A DNA stretch of 64,000 nucleotides from Agarivorans sp. Toyoura001 (GTDB lineage Bacteria > Pseudomonadota > Gammaproteobacteria > Enterobacterales > Celerinatantimonadaceae). Position numbers and translations under genes: made by a program. The stretch spans positions 186,001-250,000 of the forward strand of contig NZ_BJEQ01000002.1 in the NCBI RefSeq assembly GCF_005405585.1, written 5' to 3'. This document shows positions 53,370-63,208 of this stretch, one piece after another (positions within the stretch are counted from its first letter, which is position 1; the number at the start of each line of letters is the position of its first letter). The notes beneath the pieces are model-generated. The model was not told the origin of the DNA. It did no database searches and saw only the letters and a list, made by a program, of their open reading frames with translations.

Positions 53370-53559
53370 TTCATCACTCGCTTAGTGTTAAGAAAAGGCT
53401 AACAGTTACCATAACATTGCAAAATAGGCAGTACATTAACAAGCCTAGCCCATGCTTACTTCACAGCGTGTAAATGAACTGCTTATTAGCGCATAGTAAT
53501 CTATCAGCAAATACGTATCATATTGATATTAAGTATTTAATAATTAGGAAGCTTAAGTC

Positions 53560-54153
53560 ATGGATGTATCGTTAATTGTAATTCTAGTCATTGTTGCCGC
53601 CAGTATTTTTTACGTTGTTGGCATCTATAACCGCTTGGTGAGTCTGCGTAATCGTTACAAAAATGCCTTTGCTCAAATTGAGGTACAACTTAAGCGCCGT
53701 TACGATCTTATTCCCAACTTAGTGGAAACCGCCAAGGCCTACATGTCTCACGAAAAAGAGACTCTGGAAGCGGTGATTAGTGCACGTAACGATGCCAGTG
53801 CGCTATTACGCGCTGCTGCAAGTGACCCTACAGGCAACACGCTGAATAAGCTTGCCAATGCTGAAGGGGTATTACAGGGCGCAATGAGCAAAATGAACAT
53901 TGTGATGGAAAGCTACCCAGACTTGAAAGCCAGCGACAATATGCTGCAAGTAAGCGAAGAGCTAACCACCACAGAAAACCGCGTTGCTTTTGCTCGCCAG
54001 TCTTTTAACGACTCAGTTACCGAATACAATGAATATCGCCAATCCTTTCCTCCAGTCTTTTTTGCTGCCCAATTTGGCCATAAGAAAGACGCCAGCCTAT
54101 TAGAGTTTGCCGACAGCGCCGAGATTCAAACTGCACCTAAAGTGTCTTTCTAA
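53560..54153 (+). CDS. LemA family protein
   Basis: 197 residues with one N-terminal membrane helix (about 4-24) and a helical body starting NRLVSLRNRYKNAFAQIEVQLKRRYDLIPNLVETAKAYM, the LemA signature. It is a helical membrane-anchored protein of uncertain role, widely found next to M48 peptidases. It lies 16 bp before the M48 gene, with which it is coupled. Confidence 0.95.
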   Translation: MDVSLIVILVIVAASIFYVVGIYNRLVSLRNRYKNAFAQIEVQLKRRYDLIPNLVETAKAYMSHEKETLEAVISARNDASALLRAAASDPTGNTLNKLANAEGVLQGAMSKMNIVMESYPDLKASDNMLQVSEELTTTENRVAFARQSFNDSVTEYNEYRQSFPPVFFAAQFGHKKDASLLEFADSAEIQTAPKVSF

Positions 54154-54169
54154 CTGCTTAGGTGTAACC

Positions 54170-56143
54170 ATGAATTTTTTTACCGAACAAGACCACGCTC
54201 GTCGTAACAGCAAATGGTTGGTTTTGCTGTTTGTGCTGGCGGTTATCTTACTTATAGGCTTGAGCAACGTGATTATTGCTAGCACATTTTGGCTTTTTGA
54301 TAGCCATAACAATGGGCTAAATCAGGCCAATGAGGGAAGCTTTTTCTCCACCGACCTGTTCATTATGGTGAGCTTGGTGATGACCAGCGTTATTGGCTGT
54401 GCCATTGCCTTTAAATGGTATCAATTGCGCGATGGAGGCCGGCGTATTGCCGAGTCATTAGGTGGCGAGCGCTTGCTACCTAATAGCCAAGCACCAGAAC
54501 AACGACAAGTACTGAATGTTGTCGAAGAAATGGCTCTTGCTTCAGGCATGCCTGTGCCCTCGGTGTATTTACTCAAAGATGAAATAGGCATTAACGCCTT
54601 TGCCGCTGGGCATACATCAGCAGATGCAGTGATAGGCATCACTCAAGGCGCTTTAGAGCAACTTAACCGCGAGCAGTTGCAAGGTGTAGTGGCTCATGAG
54701 TTTAGTCATATTCTAAATGGCGACATGCGTTTGAACATGCAACTTATCGCGCTGTTAAGCGGTATTATCTTTATCTCTAACATCGGCGAGTTTGTGGTGC
54801 ATAGCCAACGCTACAACAGCGTATCGCACTCCAGCCGAAACAAAAACAATGATGTTAGAGTTGTTGCGGTAGGTTTTGGTTTATTGGCCTTGGGTTGGAT
54901 CGGCGCCTTTTTTGCCAACATGATTAAAGCCGCCATTAGCCGCCAACGCGAATATCTAGCCGATGCGTCAGCCGTTCAGTTTACCCGCAACCCTAACGGC
55001 ATAGCCGATGCGCTAAAAATCATTGGTGGTTACGACGCGGGCTCGGGTTTACGCACACCACTTAGCCAAGAAGCCAGCCATATGTTCATTGGCGACGCTC
55101 GTCGCTTAGGCAGTTTTTTTGCGACTCACCCCGCCATTAAAACTCGTATCAAGCGTATTTTACCTCGTTGGGATGGGCAAGTAATTAAGCGAGACATCAA
55201 GAAGATCGCCGAACCTATCTACTCTAAAACCAGTCAGAAACGCGCGCAGAAACACTCTCAAGAACAATTGAAGAAAACAGTATTTGTGGCCGCTGCAGCG
55301 GAAGCCGCGATAGAGCACGTCACCAATAAATCAGCCAAAGCAGAGTACAGCTTATCGGAGCATACCGTTACCGTAAGCGGCGAGCTTGCTCATCTAGATG
55401 AAGGCTTACTTGCCCTTGCTCATGACCCATGTGGAGTGATTAGCGTGGTTTACGCTTTGTTACTTGATAGCAACGATGCACTACGTAAGAAACAACTGCA
55501 TGACATCAAGGACAACTTGAGTAAAGACTCGCGAATCAACGAAACCCTACAAGCTTGGGAATGGATAAACTCGGTGGATAAAAGCTATCGCTTGCCCTTG
55601 CTTGAGCTATCCTTCCCCGCCTTAAAGTGCATGTCGGCCCTGCAATACCAGCGCTTTATGGATAATTTACGAACTTTAATTAAAGCCGACCAACAAGTAG
55701 ATATGTATGAATGGTGTCTATATCAGTTGGTGAAACACTATTTAGCTCATCAATTTGAGAAAACAACGCCCAGCAAAGCTGTCTATAAATCCACAGCAGA
55801 AGTCGCCAAGCCCTTTTCCATCGTATTATCGACCTTTGCCTATTTTGGCCACGAACAAACTTTAGAGATACAACGCGCCTTTGGCATTGGCGCAAACAGT
55901 ATTGGTTTGTACACGATTAGCCTACTTGAACGAGAACAATGCCAAGTTGAGCATTTTGGGCCAGCAGTAAAACAGCTCGCCAATGCTTATCCGCAAGTCA
56001 AACAACGAATACTTCGGGCACTTGTCGCCTGTATTTGCTTAGACAAACAACTCACTATTTTAGAAAACGAGATGATCCGCTGCATTGCGGCAGTCATGGA
56101 TTGCCCCGGACCACAAATTAGCTTGGGTGTGCGCCGTACATAA
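54170..56143 (+). CDS. M48 (HtpX-like) membrane metallopeptidase with TerB-like tail
   Basis: 657 residues from the ATG at 54170; an earlier in-frame ATG at 54107 lies inside lemA. Two N-terminal helices, then the M48 domain with VVAHEFSHILNGDMRLN (HExxH), a further helix pair, and the ADASAVQFTRNPNGIADALKIIGG conserved region with its zinc-ligand glutamate or aspartate. This is the Ste24/HtpX type, which clears damaged membrane proteins. About 330 extra residues at the C-terminus end in a helical part reminiscent of TerB. Follows lemA as in many bacteria. Confidence 0.9.
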   Translation: MNFFTEQDHARRNSKWLVLLFVLAVILLIGLSNVIIASTFWLFDSHNNGLNQANEGSFFSTDLFIMVSLVMTSVIGCAIAFKWYQLRDGGRRIAESLGGERLLPNSQAPEQRQVLNVVEEMALASGMPVPSVYLLKDEIGINAFAAGHTSADAVIGITQGALEQLNREQLQGVVAHEFSHILNGDMRLNMQLIALLSGIIFISNIGEFVVHSQRYNSVSHSSRNKNNDVRVVAVGFGLLALGWIGAFFANMIKAAISRQREYLADASAVQFTRNPNGIADALKIIGGYDAGSGLRTPLSQEASHMFIGDARRLGSFFATHPAIKTRIKRILPRWDGQVIKRDIKKIAEPIYSKTSQKRAQKHSQEQLKKTVFVAAAAEAAIEHVTNKSAKAEYSLSEHTVTVSGELAHLDEGLLALAHDPCGVISVVYALLLDSNDALRKKQLHDIKDNLSKDSRINETLQAWEWINSVDKSYRLPLLELSFPALKCMSALQYQRFMDNLRTLIKADQQVDMYEWCLYQLVKHYLAHQFEKTTPSKAVYKSTAEVAKPFSIVLSTFAYFGHEQTLEIQRAFGIGANSIGLYTISLLEREQCQVEHFGPAVKQLANAYPQVKQRILRALVACICLDKQLTILENEMIRCIAAVMDCPGPQISLGVRRT

Positions 56144-56176
56144 AAAAGCCCGCTTAAACGTAGCGTTAAGCGGGCT
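56141..56176 (-). terminator. terminator after adenosine deaminase
   Basis: Perfect 11-bp stem AGCCCGCTTAA/TTAAGCGGGCT, loop with inner pairs, then a T-run on the minus strand (56142-56147 on the plus strand is A). It overlaps the stop of the M48 gene. Confidence 0.88.
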
Positions 56177-56189
56177 GTTAGCATTTAGC

Positions 56190-57194
56190 TTATAAAATGC
56201 GTTTAGCGGCTTTCTCACGTAATGCTTGGCGCGCACTTTCACTAATAAAGGCCATTTTTAAACCATTACTTTGCAGCTTGGCAATTTGCTCATCGCCAAA
56301 GCCTAGTTGCTCGCGGGCAATACGGTATTCATCGGGTAAATCAATGGCCGACACACCGGGATCATCAGTATTCAAACTAGCGCGAATACCATGCTCTAAA
56401 AAGCGCTTAAGAGGGTGCTGACTTAAGTCTGGCGTGGTGTTGGTTTGAAAATTAGAAGACAAACACGATTCTACACCAATCTTGTGCTTTGCTACGTAAT
56501 CCATTAGCTCAGGATCGTCAGCTATTTTAACGCCATGGCCAATGCGAGTAGCACCTAGTTCACGAATAGCTTGCCAAACGCTTGCCGAACCAGCAGCTTC
56601 ACCCGCATGAACAGTAATACCAAAACCGGCATCGCGCGCACGTGAAAACTGCTCAACAAATAAACCACCAGGGTGACCCAGCTCGTCACCCGCTAAATCA
56701 ACCGCCACTATTTGGTCGCGAAACGCCATGCAAGCTTCCAGCTCTTCGCTACAACTTTGTTGACCAAAGGTACGGCTCATAATGCCGATTAAATTCACTT
56801 GTACATCGTGTTTTTGCATACCACGACGCACGCCTTCAATAACCGCTTCTACCACGCCTTCTTGCTTAAGTTTATGGCTCATAGCCATGTAACCGGGGCT
56901 AAAGCGTAATTCAGCATAATCAATATTGGCTTTTACTAAATCGGCCACATTTTCTTCAGCTACACGGGCACAGGCGTCGTAATCGCCCAATACACTTACC
57001 CCCCAATCTAGCTTAGATAGAAAAGCCACCAAATTAGGTTCTTGTTTGGTAATTTGAACGTGGGGGATCAGCGCTTCAAGATTGCTTGCAGGAAGATCTA
57101 CGTTAAACTTTCGGCCCAGCTCTAATATGGTTTCGGCGCGAATAGTGCCATCTAAATGACGATGTAAATCAGTCACTGGGTATTGTTTTAACAT
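56190..57194 (-). CDS. add: adenosine deaminase
   Basis: 334 residues, usual for bacterial Add. Zinc and catalytic motifs: [11 protein letters not shown] (H12, H14), [17 protein letters not shown] and SLNTDDPGV. It converts adenosine to inosine in purine salvage. It has a strong terminator downstream. A member of the broader amidohydrolase family, such as adenine deaminase, is less likely because [14 protein letters not shown] and the ending fit Add. Confidence 0.93.
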   Translation of the reverse strand: MLKQYPVTDLHRHLDGTIRAETILELGRKFNVDLPASNLEALIPHVQITKQEPNLVAFLSKLDWGVSVLGDYDACARVAEENVADLVKANIDYAELRFSPGYMAMSHKLKQEGVVEAVIEGVRRGMQKHDVQVNLIGIMSRTFGQQSCSEELEACMAFRDQIVAVDLAGDELGHPGGLFVEQFSRARDAGFGITVHAGEAAGSASVWQAIRELGATRIGHGVKIADDPELMDYVAKHKIGVESCLSSNFQTNTTPDLSQHPLKRFLEHGIRASLNTDDPGVSAIDLPDEYRIAREQLGFGDEQIAKLQSNGLKMAFISESARQALREKAAKRIL

Positions 57195-57394
57195 AGGAGC
57201 TCCTGCAGGATTATTTTTTGAACTTATAAGCGGCTCAGTGTAGTCACCGTTGGCCGCTGTTCCAAGCCAGTGTTAAGCAATTAAGGCCTGCTTTTTCAAA
57301 TAGTTTGATGCTTTATTTAATCCTAGCCGAATGTGTTGACAAATCATCATCAAATTTCACTTCCTTGCGATATAAAAGTTTACCAACCAATTGC

Positions 57395-57425
57395 TTGACT
57401 TGGAGTTAACTCCAACTTTTACACT
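57395..57425 (+). promoter_or_regulatory. MerR-type promoter with 19-bp spacer and palindrome
   Basis: TTGACT (-35, 57395-57400) and TACACT (-10, 57420-57425) are separated by exactly 19 bp. A perfect palindrome TTGGAGTTAACTCCAA (57400-57415) lies between. This is the layout used by MerR-family activators. It sits 50 bp upstream of the aldo-keto reductase start and matches the promoter type of AdhR/NmlR aldehyde-responsive regulators. Confidence 0.88.
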
Positions 57426-57474
57426 CCCCTTAAGTAATCGTTAACTATTATTCAAAACCTTTGGAGAAGTGACT

Positions 57475-58413
57475 ATGGAACTGGCACGTTTAGGAAACAG
57501 TGAACTGGAGATTACCCGCATTGGCTTAGGTGCATGGGCAATGGGCGGCCTGTGGCAATGGGGCTGGGGTGCGCAACAAGATCAAGATTCTATCGATACC
57601 ATTCAACATGCTTTTTCATTAGGCATAAACTGGATTGATACAGCGCCAGTATACGGCCTCGGCCACAGTGAAAAAATAGTGGGTAAAGCCATCAAAGGCT
57701 TAAGCAATAAACCGCTCATTTTTAGCAAATGTGGCTTTAACTGGGATCAACAACAAAACATCCAACCTTGCTTAAAAGCCGCCAGCATCAAACAAGAAGT
57801 CGAGGACAGTCTAAAGCGCCTGCAAGTAGAGACTATCGATTTATATCAAATCCACTGGCCTAACCCAGCTGAAGACATTGAAGAAGCTTGGCAAGCCATG
57901 GCGGAGTTGCAACAACAGGGGAAGATTCGCTATTTAGGTGTGTCTAACCATTCCTTAGAGCAAATGGAAGCCTTGCAAAACATTGCCCCTATTCACGCTA
58001 TGCAGCCACCTTACAGCTTAATTAATCGTGATTGTGAAGAGCAGCTATTGCCTTATTGCCAGCAAAACAACACCGGGGTAATTTGCTATTCGCCAATGGG
58101 TTCTGGTTTATTAACCGGTAAAATGACTCGCCAGCGAATTGCCGCTATGGGTGATGATGATTGGCGTAAAAACGCTGATGACTTTAACGAGCCTAAGTTA
58201 AGCCATAATTTAAAAATTGTAGAAGCACTTAGCCAAGTGGCAGTTAAATACCAAGTGTCGGCCGCTGAAGTTGCCATTGCTTGGGCCTTAAACCATCCCG
58301 CCATAACCGGCGCCATAGTGGGCATGCGTAGCCCAGAGCAAGCCGACGGGGTAATTAGAGGGGCTAGTGTGCAGCTAGATACCTACGACATAGCCTTGCT
58401 TGAGTCGGTATAA
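57475..58413 (+). CDS. aldo/keto reductase
   Basis: 312 residues from the ATG at 57475 with GGAG eight bases upstream; a GTG at 57469 is too close to that site. TIM-barrel AKR motifs: GLGAWAMGG, WIDTAPVYGLGHSEKIVG (Asp, Tyr), IDLYQIHWPN (His), GVSNHS, and ICYSPMGSGLLTGK. It reduces aldehydes with NADPH. Its promoter is of MerR type, and the MerR gene is convergent just downstream, so the pair probably handles aldehyde stress. Confidence 0.93.
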   Translation: MELARLGNSELEITRIGLGAWAMGGLWQWGWGAQQDQDSIDTIQHAFSLGINWIDTAPVYGLGHSEKIVGKAIKGLSNKPLIFSKCGFNWDQQQNIQPCLKAASIKQEVEDSLKRLQVETIDLYQIHWPNPAEDIEEAWQAMAELQQQGKIRYLGVSNHSLEQMEALQNIAPIHAMQPPYSLINRDCEEQLLPYCQQNNTGVICYSPMGSGLLTGKMTRQRIAAMGDDDWRKNADDFNEPKLSHNLKIVEALSQVAVKYQVSAAEVAIAWALNHPAITGAIVGMRSPEQADGVIRGASVQLDTYDIALLESV

Positions 58414-58416
58414 GGC

Positions 58417-58815
58417 TTATTCCAGAGTAATGCTTAATTGGGTTCCTTCTTGGTAATGTTCAATCTTGCGCTGAACATGTTCAAGGTTGCGATTGAGGCA
58501 GGCAATTTGTTGCTCGGTTTGTTGTTTATGATCGAGCAACAGCTGTAAACGTTGTTGCTCGGTACTTGGCCCCTCATCCAACATATCTCGATACTGTTTA
58601 ATAGTATCTAAAGACATGCCGGTAGATTTTAAACACACAATAAAGCGCAGCCACTCAACATTTTGAGAACTAAAACGGCGGTGCCCGTTGGGCGAGCGAT
58701 TAACATTAAACAACAAGCCCTTTTTCTCGTAAAAGCGTAGGGTATCGCTGGTTATTCCTGCTAACTCTGCGGCTTGTTTCACCGTGTAACTGGCAGGTGC
58801 GTTGGCTTTACTCAT
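58417..58815 (-). CDS. MerR-family regulator (aldehyde/stress type)
   Basis: 132 residues. The winged helix: YTVKQAAELAGITSDTLRFYEKKGLLFNVNRSPNGHRRF, then a long coiled-coil dimerisation helix. No obvious metal-binding cysteine pair at the tail, so it fits aldehyde or organic sensors rather than metal sensors. It is convergent with the aldo-keto reductase, three bases from its stop, and likely activates it through the 19-bp-spacer promoter. Confidence 0.92.
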   Translation of the reverse strand: MSKANAPASYTVKQAAELAGITSDTLRFYEKKGLLFNVNRSPNGHRRFSSQNVEWLRFIVCLKSTGMSLDTIKQYRDMLDEGPSTEQQRLQLLLDHKQQTEQQIACLNRNLEHVQRKIEHYQEGTQLSITLE

Positions 58816-58877
58816 AACGCTTTACCTATGTTTGCGAACAAAACACCTTGGCACTTCACTCGCTTAGCTATGACCGA

Positions 58878-59453
58878 TTAGCGCTGTGGAAGATACTGCA
58901 ACATACGATCGACTTCGCGTGCAATGCGGACTTTTCGCTCGCTCAATGCCTGCTCTTGTTGGGCCATGCCTTGACTTAAAATACGCCAAAAAGGTTCACT
59001 TTCTGCTGAATTAAACAAGGCGATCATCACCGAGCCTTTTTCATACATTGTGGGATCCACATCATCTGCCGATAAACCTGCCATCATGCCTGCGCGCGCG
59101 AGTATTTGTTGATCACTCACTTTAGAGTCTAAAGCGGCCCCCACTCCGATAAAGAAATCAGGCTGTTGGTTTAGTTCAACCAAGGTATAACCTTTATCTT
59201 GCATGGTTTTACTGATATTTTTTCGCAGTTCCTGTAGCAGAATCTCTTCGCCTTCCGCTTTATGCAGATAAGCTTTCATCAAGCTAGGGTGCCAAGCATA
59301 GCGGCCGCTCGACTGCTCCAAATAGCTAGTGTCACCGCTTACTACTGTGGTGGAACGTGTTTCTGGGGCTCTGGTTTGCTCAGCAGAAACACAACCTAAC
59401 AGTAAGCTTGAAAGAAGAGATAAAAACAAAAAAGGCTGCACTTTCAAACGCAT
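58878..59453 (-). CDS. DUF4136 lipoprotein
   Basis: 191 residues. Lipobox LLLGC at about residue 21. The mature part has YAWHPSLM, a middle LRKNISKTMQDKGYTLVELNQQPDFFIGVGAALDSKVS and a final acidic-basic helix; this is the DUF4136 pattern. No function is known. It lies on the minus strand, alone. Confidence 0.82.
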   Translation of the reverse strand: MRLKVQPFLFLSLLSSLLLGCVSAEQTRAPETRSTTVVSGDTSYLEQSSGRYAWHPSLMKAYLHKAEGEEILLQELRKNISKTMQDKGYTLVELNQQPDFFIGVGAALDSKVSDQQILARAGMMAGLSADDVDPTMYEKGSVMIALFNSAESEPFWRILSQGMAQQEQALSERKVRIAREVDRMLQYLPQR

Positions 59454-59553
59454 ATTACAATTACCGGATTATTAATTGAGGGCTAACCCTACCATAAAAC
59501 TATCAGTAGATAATTCCGATTTCTGGTCTTTGCAAATTCACCCCTTGGTGTCT

Positions 59554-60171
59554 TTAGCTTAGTGAATACTCATACAAAGTCTGGTCTTCAATTGACTGAG
59601 AAAATCCCATCTTACGTAAGTATTTTTGGTGGTTTTCAACCGAGCTGTAGGTTACCAATTTGCTTATATCTAGCTGTTTAAATAAGCCGGAATTGTGATA
59701 AAGAAAATCGCCCGTTTTAAAATCTCGATAGGCCGAGAATACGTAATCTAACTTTACTTCAAACTCATGTTGTTGCTGCCTACCAACAAAAATACCTGCT
59801 GGTTCACTGTTTCTCATCAGCATGTAACAGCTTTGCCCTTGTAAACTATCAACAGAAAACTGCGGGAAGTATTTTTCAATGTCAGTTTGATATTGCTCTA
59901 CCCAAAACTGCAATAAGGGGCTGCTGGCTTCAACTTTTACCAGTTTAAACTGATCCTTACTGCGATAAATTCCCTGCAAGTAATAGATGTTGGCGAATAC
60001 AATAAATAGGTTTAACAATGCCACGGGCATTGCACCAATGACAAAACCATAACTAGAAAACAGCGCTGCGCCTATCATGTTTAACCAGCGAAGTTTAACA
60101 ATAGAACTCATGGTTAATGAGATGGCCACCACCACCGACGCTAAATAACCAAACCACTCGATCCAATCCAT
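59554..60171 (-). CDS. YgjV-like membrane protein with GNAT-like C-terminal domain
   Basis: 205 residues. The first 75 form three helices with the YgjV pattern (WFGYLASVVVAISLTMSSIVKLRWLNMIGAALFSSYGF). The rest (about 85-205) looks like a soluble GNAT-type fold: SCYMLMRNSEPAGIFVGR, LDYVFSAYRDFKTG and LRKMGFSQSIEDQTLYEYSL. An acyl- or acetyl-transfer function is inferred from that tail only. No operon neighbours. Confidence 0.7.
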   Translation of the reverse strand: MDWIEWFGYLASVVVAISLTMSSIVKLRWLNMIGAALFSSYGFVIGAMPVALLNLFIVFANIYYLQGIYRSKDQFKLVKVEASSPLLQFWVEQYQTDIEKYFPQFSVDSLQGQSCYMLMRNSEPAGIFVGRQQQHEFEVKLDYVFSAYRDFKTGDFLYHNSGLFKQLDISKLVTYSSVENHQKYLRKMGFSQSIEDQTLYEYSLS

Positions 60172-60336
60172 CTTAATCTCCTTACCAAAGATGTTTAATG
60201 CCGCTCACTTTACGAGCAGAGCTATCAATAGTCTGGTTAGCTCAAGCAATTTGATAAAAAAAATAGGATATTTTGGACAAATTAACCTATTAAGTTGGTA
60301 TCTTTTGCTCAACGATATACTCAATTACTGCAAGTT

Positions 60337-62229
60337 TTAGCCGTGGTATCGCAGCTGATTATACTGCTGAATCGCCCGTTTTAACGGCAAGTAACGCTTA
60401 GGCGCAGCACTTTCAATACGCGATAAATAGTCAGTAAAGCTTTCTCCCTGACTACGGTGAAGTTTCAATCTCGCTAATAAAAATAACTGCCATTTTAGCG
60501 CTAGAACATGTTTATTCGGTACGCGCCACAGCCATGGCTTAACGAACAACAAGGCGCTGATTAGCACTCCAGATAACAACATGCCGCCGGTTAACATCAA
60601 CAGTGAGGTCCCCGGCAACCAGTTAAGCAGCTGTGAAAACAAACTTAACTGACGTTTATGATCAAAGTTAAGTACCCACTTCGCCCACCAATAATCGGCC
60701 TGCGCTAACCATAAACGTAGTTGGTTAAAACCTTGGGTATACCAAATTCGCTGCCCCCAACCGCTTATATTTTGCCATTGCTCGGCAGTTGCTTGGCTTT
60801 GCTGTAAGTTGCTTTCCACTCGGTCTGGGGCTATCCACGCTGTTGGGTCAAGCCTTATCCAGCGCTCTTCGTTCCAGTATTCCATCCACGCGTGGGCATC
60901 GTAGTTTCGTACCGCTAAACGTTGATCTGCTTGCTCCCATTCGCCACCTAAATAACCAGTGACCATACGCGCGGGAATCCCTTGCAAACGTGCAAGCACT
61001 ACTGCGCTTTGAGCATAATGCACACAAAACCCCGCTTGCTGGTTAAGCAAAAAGCTTTCTATTCCTGCTAATCCAGGATATGCCGGAGGACTTAAGGTAT
61101 AACTAAAAGATTGACTTAAAAACCACTGCTCTAGCCTTGTCATGACTTGTTCAGAATAACCGCCAGCATTGAGGTCCAAACCTTCGCTAAACTGACGACT
61201 TAACTGCAATACATTCGCACTTATGTTACTGGGTACGCGAGTCAGCAGGTGTAATTGTTCTGGTGCTACTGACTCACGGTTCAAATGAGGTAGATAATTA
61301 AAGCTCAAAATCTGCCGAGGGAAACTCTCACCACTGCGTTGCCAGCTTTTATCGCCAACCTGCTCTGCCCCACCGCCGCGCAACTCGCTGGGGTTAAGCG
61401 TAGCCAGCCAAGCTTGATTGGCTGGCTCCAGCAACAGTTGGTATTGGTTAATCGGCGCTTGCTCATTATTAACAACGTGTTTTTTCTGAGTGAGCTCACT
61501 GCGCGTCCATTGTTCGCCATCAAACTCATCCAGCACCATAGCGCGCCAATACAATTGGTCTCGCGGTGGCGGGCGACTAAATTCGGCGCGAAAGACTAAC
61601 TTATCTGAGCGAATCAACTGGCTAATATCACCGGGGCGCACCACATCAGACAAACCAGTTTGTGCACTACTGGGCGTGGGCATTTTCCATAAAGGGGCTA
61701 ATCGCGGCGCAACAACAAACAAGGCCAAACCCAATGGCGCGATGGCCAACATCCAAACGGCTAGCTTTTTTAGCCAAGACAAATTGAGTTTTACATCTAA
61801 ACTCAGCAATAACAGTAAGTGCATAAAGGCAACAATTAGCACTAACAAAGCCGCTAAAGGTTGGCTAGAAAATACCAGCGAAAATGCCAATAAAAACAAA
61901 CCGGTTAAGGCAAACATTTCTACATCACGCCGCTTATGAAGCTCAATGTATTTCAAGCTATAACCCAGCATGACAAGGCTAACTAGTTTATCAAACAGCT
62001 CTGCGGAGCGGCTTAGCCATAGTGTTAAGGCAATTAAACTCACTAACAGTAATTTTACCCAACGTGGTTTAGGCAGCGAAGCCAAACCGTTCACTACTCT
62101 TAAGCGCCACCAGCCAGCTGCAGCCCCCACAGCCACCACTAACCAAGGCAATTGCTGAAACAACACCAGAGCGGTTGCCAAATAACATAGAAGCGATAAA
62201 CGAATATGGGCAGCATTTACATTGTTCAT
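60337..62229 (-). CDS. TgpA-like membrane transglutaminase (DUF3488-transglutaminase-DUF4129)
   Basis: 630 residues. The N-terminal DUF3488 part has about six helices; the periplasmic transglutaminase core has the triad Cys (GFCVHYAQ, near 400), His (DAHAWME, near 444) and Asp (RLDPT, near 459); another helix and a DUF4129-like tail follow. Pseudomonas TgpA has transglutaminase activity and is essential there. It overlaps the DUF58 gene by 4 bp within the MoxR-DUF58-TgpA operon. Confidence 0.93.
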   Translation of the reverse strand: MNNVNAAHIRLSLLCYLATALVLFQQLPWLVVAVGAAAGWWRLRVVNGLASLPKPRWVKLLLVSLIALTLWLSRSAELFDKLVSLVMLGYSLKYIELHKRRDVEMFALTGLFLLAFSLVFSSQPLAALLVLIVAFMHLLLLLSLDVKLNLSWLKKLAVWMLAIAPLGLALFVVAPRLAPLWKMPTPSSAQTGLSDVVRPGDISQLIRSDKLVFRAEFSRPPPRDQLYWRAMVLDEFDGEQWTRSELTQKKHVVNNEQAPINQYQLLLEPANQAWLATLNPSELRGGGAEQVGDKSWQRSGESFPRQILSFNYLPHLNRESVAPEQLHLLTRVPSNISANVLQLSRQFSEGLDLNAGGYSEQVMTRLEQWFLSQSFSYTLSPPAYPGLAGIESFLLNQQAGFCVHYAQSAVVLARLQGIPARMVTGYLGGEWEQADQRLAVRNYDAHAWMEYWNEERWIRLDPTAWIAPDRVESNLQQSQATAEQWQNISGWGQRIWYTQGFNQLRLWLAQADYWWAKWVLNFDHKRQLSLFSQLLNWLPGTSLLMLTGGMLLSGVLISALLFVKPWLWRVPNKHVLALKWQLFLLARLKLHRSQGESFTDYLSRIESAAPKRYLPLKRAIQQYNQLRYHG

Positions 62230-63206
62230 GTTTGTTTAGGTGCCTCTGCGAGGAGTTGCAATGCAGCACGTTGATGCGCCAAGCCGCTGCCACTTGCCAG
62301 TTGCTGGCCACCGACTTGTAAACTAAAACTTTGTTGCTGTTGCGCTAACTGACGAACCCAAAAAGCCAATACCGATAAGCCTTGTTCATAATCTAAACCG
62401 CTATGTAATCGGTCAGTCAAATGTAAATCTAGCGCAGGATTGCCGCTAAAAACCTTAGTTTGTAAACCTCGGCCTGCCGCATATTGCTTCCACGCTAATA
62501 AGCTTTTACGCTCACCACTGCGATAGGTTTTTAGACCGGCAAACTCACTTTGCAATTGGCTATCACTAGAGGTTTGTTCAATATCATGCTCTTCAGATAG
62601 CTCTTGAGCGGGGCAAGCATACCCTGACAGTGGCGCTGGGTAAGCAATCAGCTCTAAGTTAAAATCAGCCACCGTCCAGCAACGGAAAATACCTAAAGGG
62701 AATACACTGGCAATAGAGACTCTTGGTAATGCCTTGCGGCCGCGCTGCACCGCCTCAATATCTACACTTAGTTGGTTATTTTGATGCTGGCTAGCCTGTT
62801 CATGCGGCCAGGTTTTAAACTCCGCGGTAAGTGCATTAGAGAAGGTTTTATTGGCTTTTTCTATGGTGAAGATCAGCCGCAATGGGTGATCACATTGTCC
62901 TTCTGGGCGCTGAACAACACTCACCACACTACCAGAAAGATTCTGATGGCAAAGCACCAAACACAGCAACCACATGGCTAATAACCATAAACCTAAAGCA
63001 AGTATTAAGTTGTTTTGGTAGTTACTGCCCATCATTAGCATCACCACTAAGGCGCACAAAAATCCCCAACCAAATGCCGTTGGGAGAATAAATAGGTTCT
63101 TGCGGTTTAATCCTAAACGGCTTGAAGCGGGAATCCGCCGTTCAAGCCACGCTTGAGTGCGCAATCCTCGCCATTTTTTAAATGCAGAGCGTCCCCAAAT
63201 TTGCAT
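62226..63206 (-). CDS. DUF58 domain protein
   Basis: 326 residues with two N-terminal helices (about 38-80) and the DUF58 motif EFAGLKTYRSGERKSLLAWKQYAAGRGL. Such proteins always sit between MoxR ATPases and TgpA and are thought to be MIDAS-like or adaptor proteins. The gene is 3 bp after MoxR and overlaps TgpA by 4 bp. Confidence 0.92.
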   Translation of the reverse strand: MQIWGRSAFKKWRGLRTQAWLERRIPASSRLGLNRKNLFILPTAFGWGFLCALVVMLMMGSNYQNNLILALGLWLLAMWLLCLVLCHQNLSGSVVSVVQRPEGQCDHPLRLIFTIEKANKTFSNALTAEFKTWPHEQASQHQNNQLSVDIEAVQRGRKALPRVSIASVFPLGIFRCWTVADFNLELIAYPAPLSGYACPAQELSEEHDIEQTSSDSQLQSEFAGLKTYRSGERKSLLAWKQYAAGRGLQTKVFSGNPALDLHLTDRLHSGLDYEQGLSVLAFWVRQLAQQQQSFSLQVGGQQLASGSGLAHQRAALQLLAEAPKQT

Positions 63207-63208
63207 GC

